A stretch of 64,000 nucleotides of DNA from Candidatus Solirubrobacter pratensis (GTDB lineage Bacteria; Actinomycetota; Thermoleophilia; Solirubrobacterales; Solirubrobacteraceae): the NCBI RefSeq assembly GCF_000425945.1, contig NZ_AUEK01000003.1, positions 1 through 64,000 on the forward strand. Direction: 5' to 3'. The notes under the pieces are model-generated. The model saw only the letters and a list, made by a program, of their open reading frames with translations, was not told where the DNA came from and ran no database searches. The translations under genes were made by a program, and so were the position numbers. Positions 62,356 to 64,000 of the stretch are shown in pieces (positions within the stretch are counted from its first letter, which is position 1; each line of letters begins with the position of its first letter).

Positions 62356-63371
62356 TGGACGGCTTCGCCGGCCTGCCCGCGCGGATCGAGGCGCTGACGC
62401 GCGCGCACGAGCGCATCGCCGTGATCCTGATCGACGCGTTCGGCTGGGCGTTCGTGCAGCGGCACGCGTCCCACCCGCTGCTCGAGCGGATGCAGATCGA
62501 GCCGCTCGCCTCGCAGTTCCCCTCGACCACGACGGCGCACCTGACGACGCTCTACAGCGGCCTGCCCGTGGAGGAGCACGGCCTCTACGAGTGGCGCGTG
62601 TACGAGCCGCGGGCGGACGACGTGATCCTCCCACTGCCGTTCGTGCGCGCCGACGGCACGCCGCTGGAGCTCGACCCGCGCGACGTCGTGCCGCGCCCGA
62701 GCTTCTTCGAGAAGCTGGATGTCCCCAGCACCGTCCTGCAGCCCGCCCACATCTGGCCGTCCACGTTCAGCTCGGCCGCGCTCGCCGGCGCGACCGTGGT
62801 GCCGTTCAAGGACCTCGCCGCCGGCGTCGGCCGGCTCGGCACGCCGGGATTGAGCTACCTGTACTGGGACGCGGTCGACGCCATCGGGCACCAGCACGGC
62901 CCGTCGAGCGCCCAGTTCGACGCCGCCGCGCTCGCCGCGCTGGACGCGATCGAGGCCGCGCTGCCGGCCCGCACGCTCGTGCTGATCACCGCCGACCACG
63001 GCCAGGTCGACGTCCATCCCGCCCGCCTCGACCACCTCGACGCCCTCTGGCCGGAGCTCTCGCAGCACCTCCTCCATCCCCCCGCCGGCTCCGCGCGCGA
63101 CTGCTTCCTGCACGTCGACGAGCCCGAGCACGTGATCGCCCAGTTGCAGGACCGGCTCGGGGAACGCGCCAACGTGCACCACGCGAGCGAGTTGTTCGGA
63201 CCCGCCGGCCCGCGCCTGCAGGCCCGGCTCGCCGACGTGTGCGTCCTCCCCGCGCCCGGCCGGATGGCGTGGCTGGACGCCTTCCCCAGCGTCGAGCGCC
63301 GCTTCCGCGGCCACCACGGCGGCCGCACGCCGGCCGAGGCCGAGACCTGGCTCGGCCTGCTCGAGACCTAG
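62355..63371 (+). CDS. Alkaline phosphatase-like nucleotide pyrophosphatase/phosphodiesterase
   Basis: A 338-residue enzyme of the type-I phosphodiesterase/nucleotide pyrophosphatase superfamily. Metal/nucleophile region: IAVILIDAFGWAFVQRHASH (Asp), SQFPSTTTAHLTTLYSGLPV with the Thr nucleophile, GLYEWRVYEPRADDVI. Second metal set: YLYWDAVDAIGHQHGPSSAQ (Asp, His) and TLVLITADHGQVDVHPARL (Asp, His). GHHGGRTPAEAETWLGLLE ends it. No signal peptide, so cytoplasmic. Substrate unknown. The ATG overlaps the previous stop. Confidence 0.9.
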   Translation: MDGFAGLPARIEALTRAHERIAVILIDAFGWAFVQRHASHPLLERMQIEPLASQFPSTTTAHLTTLYSGLPVEEHGLYEWRVYEPRADDVILPLPFVRADGTPLELDPRDVVPRPSFFEKLDVPSTVLQPAHIWPSTFSSAALAGATVVPFKDLAAGVGRLGTPGLSYLYWDAVDAIGHQHGPSSAQFDAAALAALDAIEAALPARTLVLITADHGQVDVHPARLDHLDALWPELSQHLLHPPAGSARDCFLHVDEPEHVIAQLQDRLGERANVHHASELFGPAGPRLQARLADVCVLPAPGRMAWLDAFPSVERRFRGHHGGRTPAEAETWLGLLET

Positions 63372-63630
63372 CTGCGTCAGGCCCTGCAGCAGCGCGCCCG
63401 AGCACGTCATGGCGCGCCACCGCAGGGCCGGCGAGTCCCGCCTACGCCTGGACGCCGGAGCGCAACGGCCCGTCACCGTTCGCCCCGCACATCGAGAGTG
63501 GCATCGGCATCCCCGCGGGGGCGCCCGGGCGGGTGGACGCATGTACGTCGATACGCCGGCGACGGTTCAGGGATCGCGCATGCCCGGCCGGCGGTCGCTG
63601 AGCCGAACGCCACGCCGTAGGATCGGGCCG

Positions 63631-64000
63631 ATGGAGACCGGATTCGCCCTCGCCTCGCTCGACCCTGACGCCGAGGATCGCTTCGTGTCGCTGCGCCGCC
63701 GGCTCGGCGTGACGAGCTTCGGGATCAACCAGGTGCTGCTGCGCCCGGGCCAGCGCGGCCGCATCCACCGCCACGAGCACCAGGAGGAGGTCTACCTCGT
63801 CATCTCCGGGACGCTGACGCTCTGGATCGAGGGCGAGCCGCACGAGCTCAACGAGGGCGACCTCGCCCGCGTGGCGCCGGACCTGCGCCGCCAGCTCGCC
63901 AACCCGCACCGCGAGGACGTGATCCTGCTCGCGCTCGGCGGCGCCCACGTGCACGTCGGCCGCGACGGCGAGGCGTTCACGAGCTGGAGCGACTCGGACG
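63631..64000 (+). CDS. Cupin-domain protein, 3' end beyond window
   Basis: 123 codons are visible from ATG 63631, which follows GATCGGGCCG. The small beta-barrel has the cupin motif 1 GRIHRHEHQEEVYLVISGTL (His, His, Glu metal ligands) and a motif 2-like GDLARVAPDLRRQLANPHRE with His at the usual position missing or shifted. It probably binds a metal and a small ligand. The last codons are cut off by the window end. Confidence 0.88.
   Translation, partial: METGFALASLDPDAEDRFVSLRRRLGVTSFGINQVLLRPGQRGRIHRHEHQEEVYLVISGTLTLWIEGEPHELNEGDLARVAPDLRRQLANPHREDVILLALGGAHVHVGRDGEAFTSWSDSD

Noticed and set aside
58319-62634. Long minus-strand open frames opposite DUF6421, SDR and HugZ genes
   Set aside because: Shadow frames without start context or motifs; the + strand genes are clear.

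Overview
The window is about 70% G+C with dense, often overlapping genes. Its gene families (nei-type glycosylase, a LivF-LivG fusion, DUF6421 beside an SDR, CIRCE-controlled groESL, large BNR-propeller exoproteins, many LAL-type LuxR regulators) point to a high-GC actinobacterium. The order Solirubrobacterales (class Thermoleophilia) is the best guess; this rests on gene content and recalled family resemblance, not on a search.

Layout. 1-7.3 kb is a scarred region: an ISNCY/IS1182-like transposase, a frameshifted HNH-nuclease/SMC-like ATPase gene, a methyltransferase, an SDR divergent from a TetR gene with two matching operator-like palindromes, an orphan OmpR-type response regulator carrying the last codons of its lost kinase, and a helicase fragment. 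7.5-15.3 kb has a lipoprotein, a 1225-residue secreted BNR-propeller protein, a frameshifted ABC permease, an MFS transporter and the 3' part of an amidohydrolase. 15.3-30.2 kb is a redox/catabolic island: a hydrolase - DHA2 exporter - GMC oxidoreductase operon, two large LuxR-family ATPase regulators, a fused isoquinoline-1-oxidoreductase-like molybdo-hydroxylase, a CDGSH protein, damaged reductase genes and an atypical SDR. Four copies of a near-palindromic ~23-bp element sit at gene boundaries of this island, the strongest hint of an undescribed regulatory unit. 30.4-37.2 kb is mixed: a TetR gene with operator and gutted MMPL transporter, a haloalkane dehalogenase with an N-terminal zinc ribbon, an HbpS-like protein, DUF3024, DUF488 and a cytochrome P450.

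From 37.2 kb on, gene order looks intact and more core-like: VOC proteins, a UvrA-like ABC ATPase, an AraC-VOC pair (with a shrunken second copy 3.5 kb away), a complete branched-chain-amino-acid-type ABC operon (livFG fusion, livH, livM, livK), a phosphoesterase whose 3' end is overrun by a 72-bp repeat array, nei and a GDPD, an ECF sigma/DUF4349 pair, Crp-NUDIX-ASCH genes, groES-groEL with two CIRCE elements, a second and larger array of the same 72-bp repeat, a different degenerate repeat array, and an Lrp - DUF6421 - SDR - HugZ-like - phosphodiesterase cluster, ending in a cut cupin gene.

Several broken genes between 1.8 and 29 kb differ from an intact frame by one base in short G/C runs. 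This could be real decay or consensus error; the truncations and deletions elsewhere in 1-36 kb cannot be explained that way.
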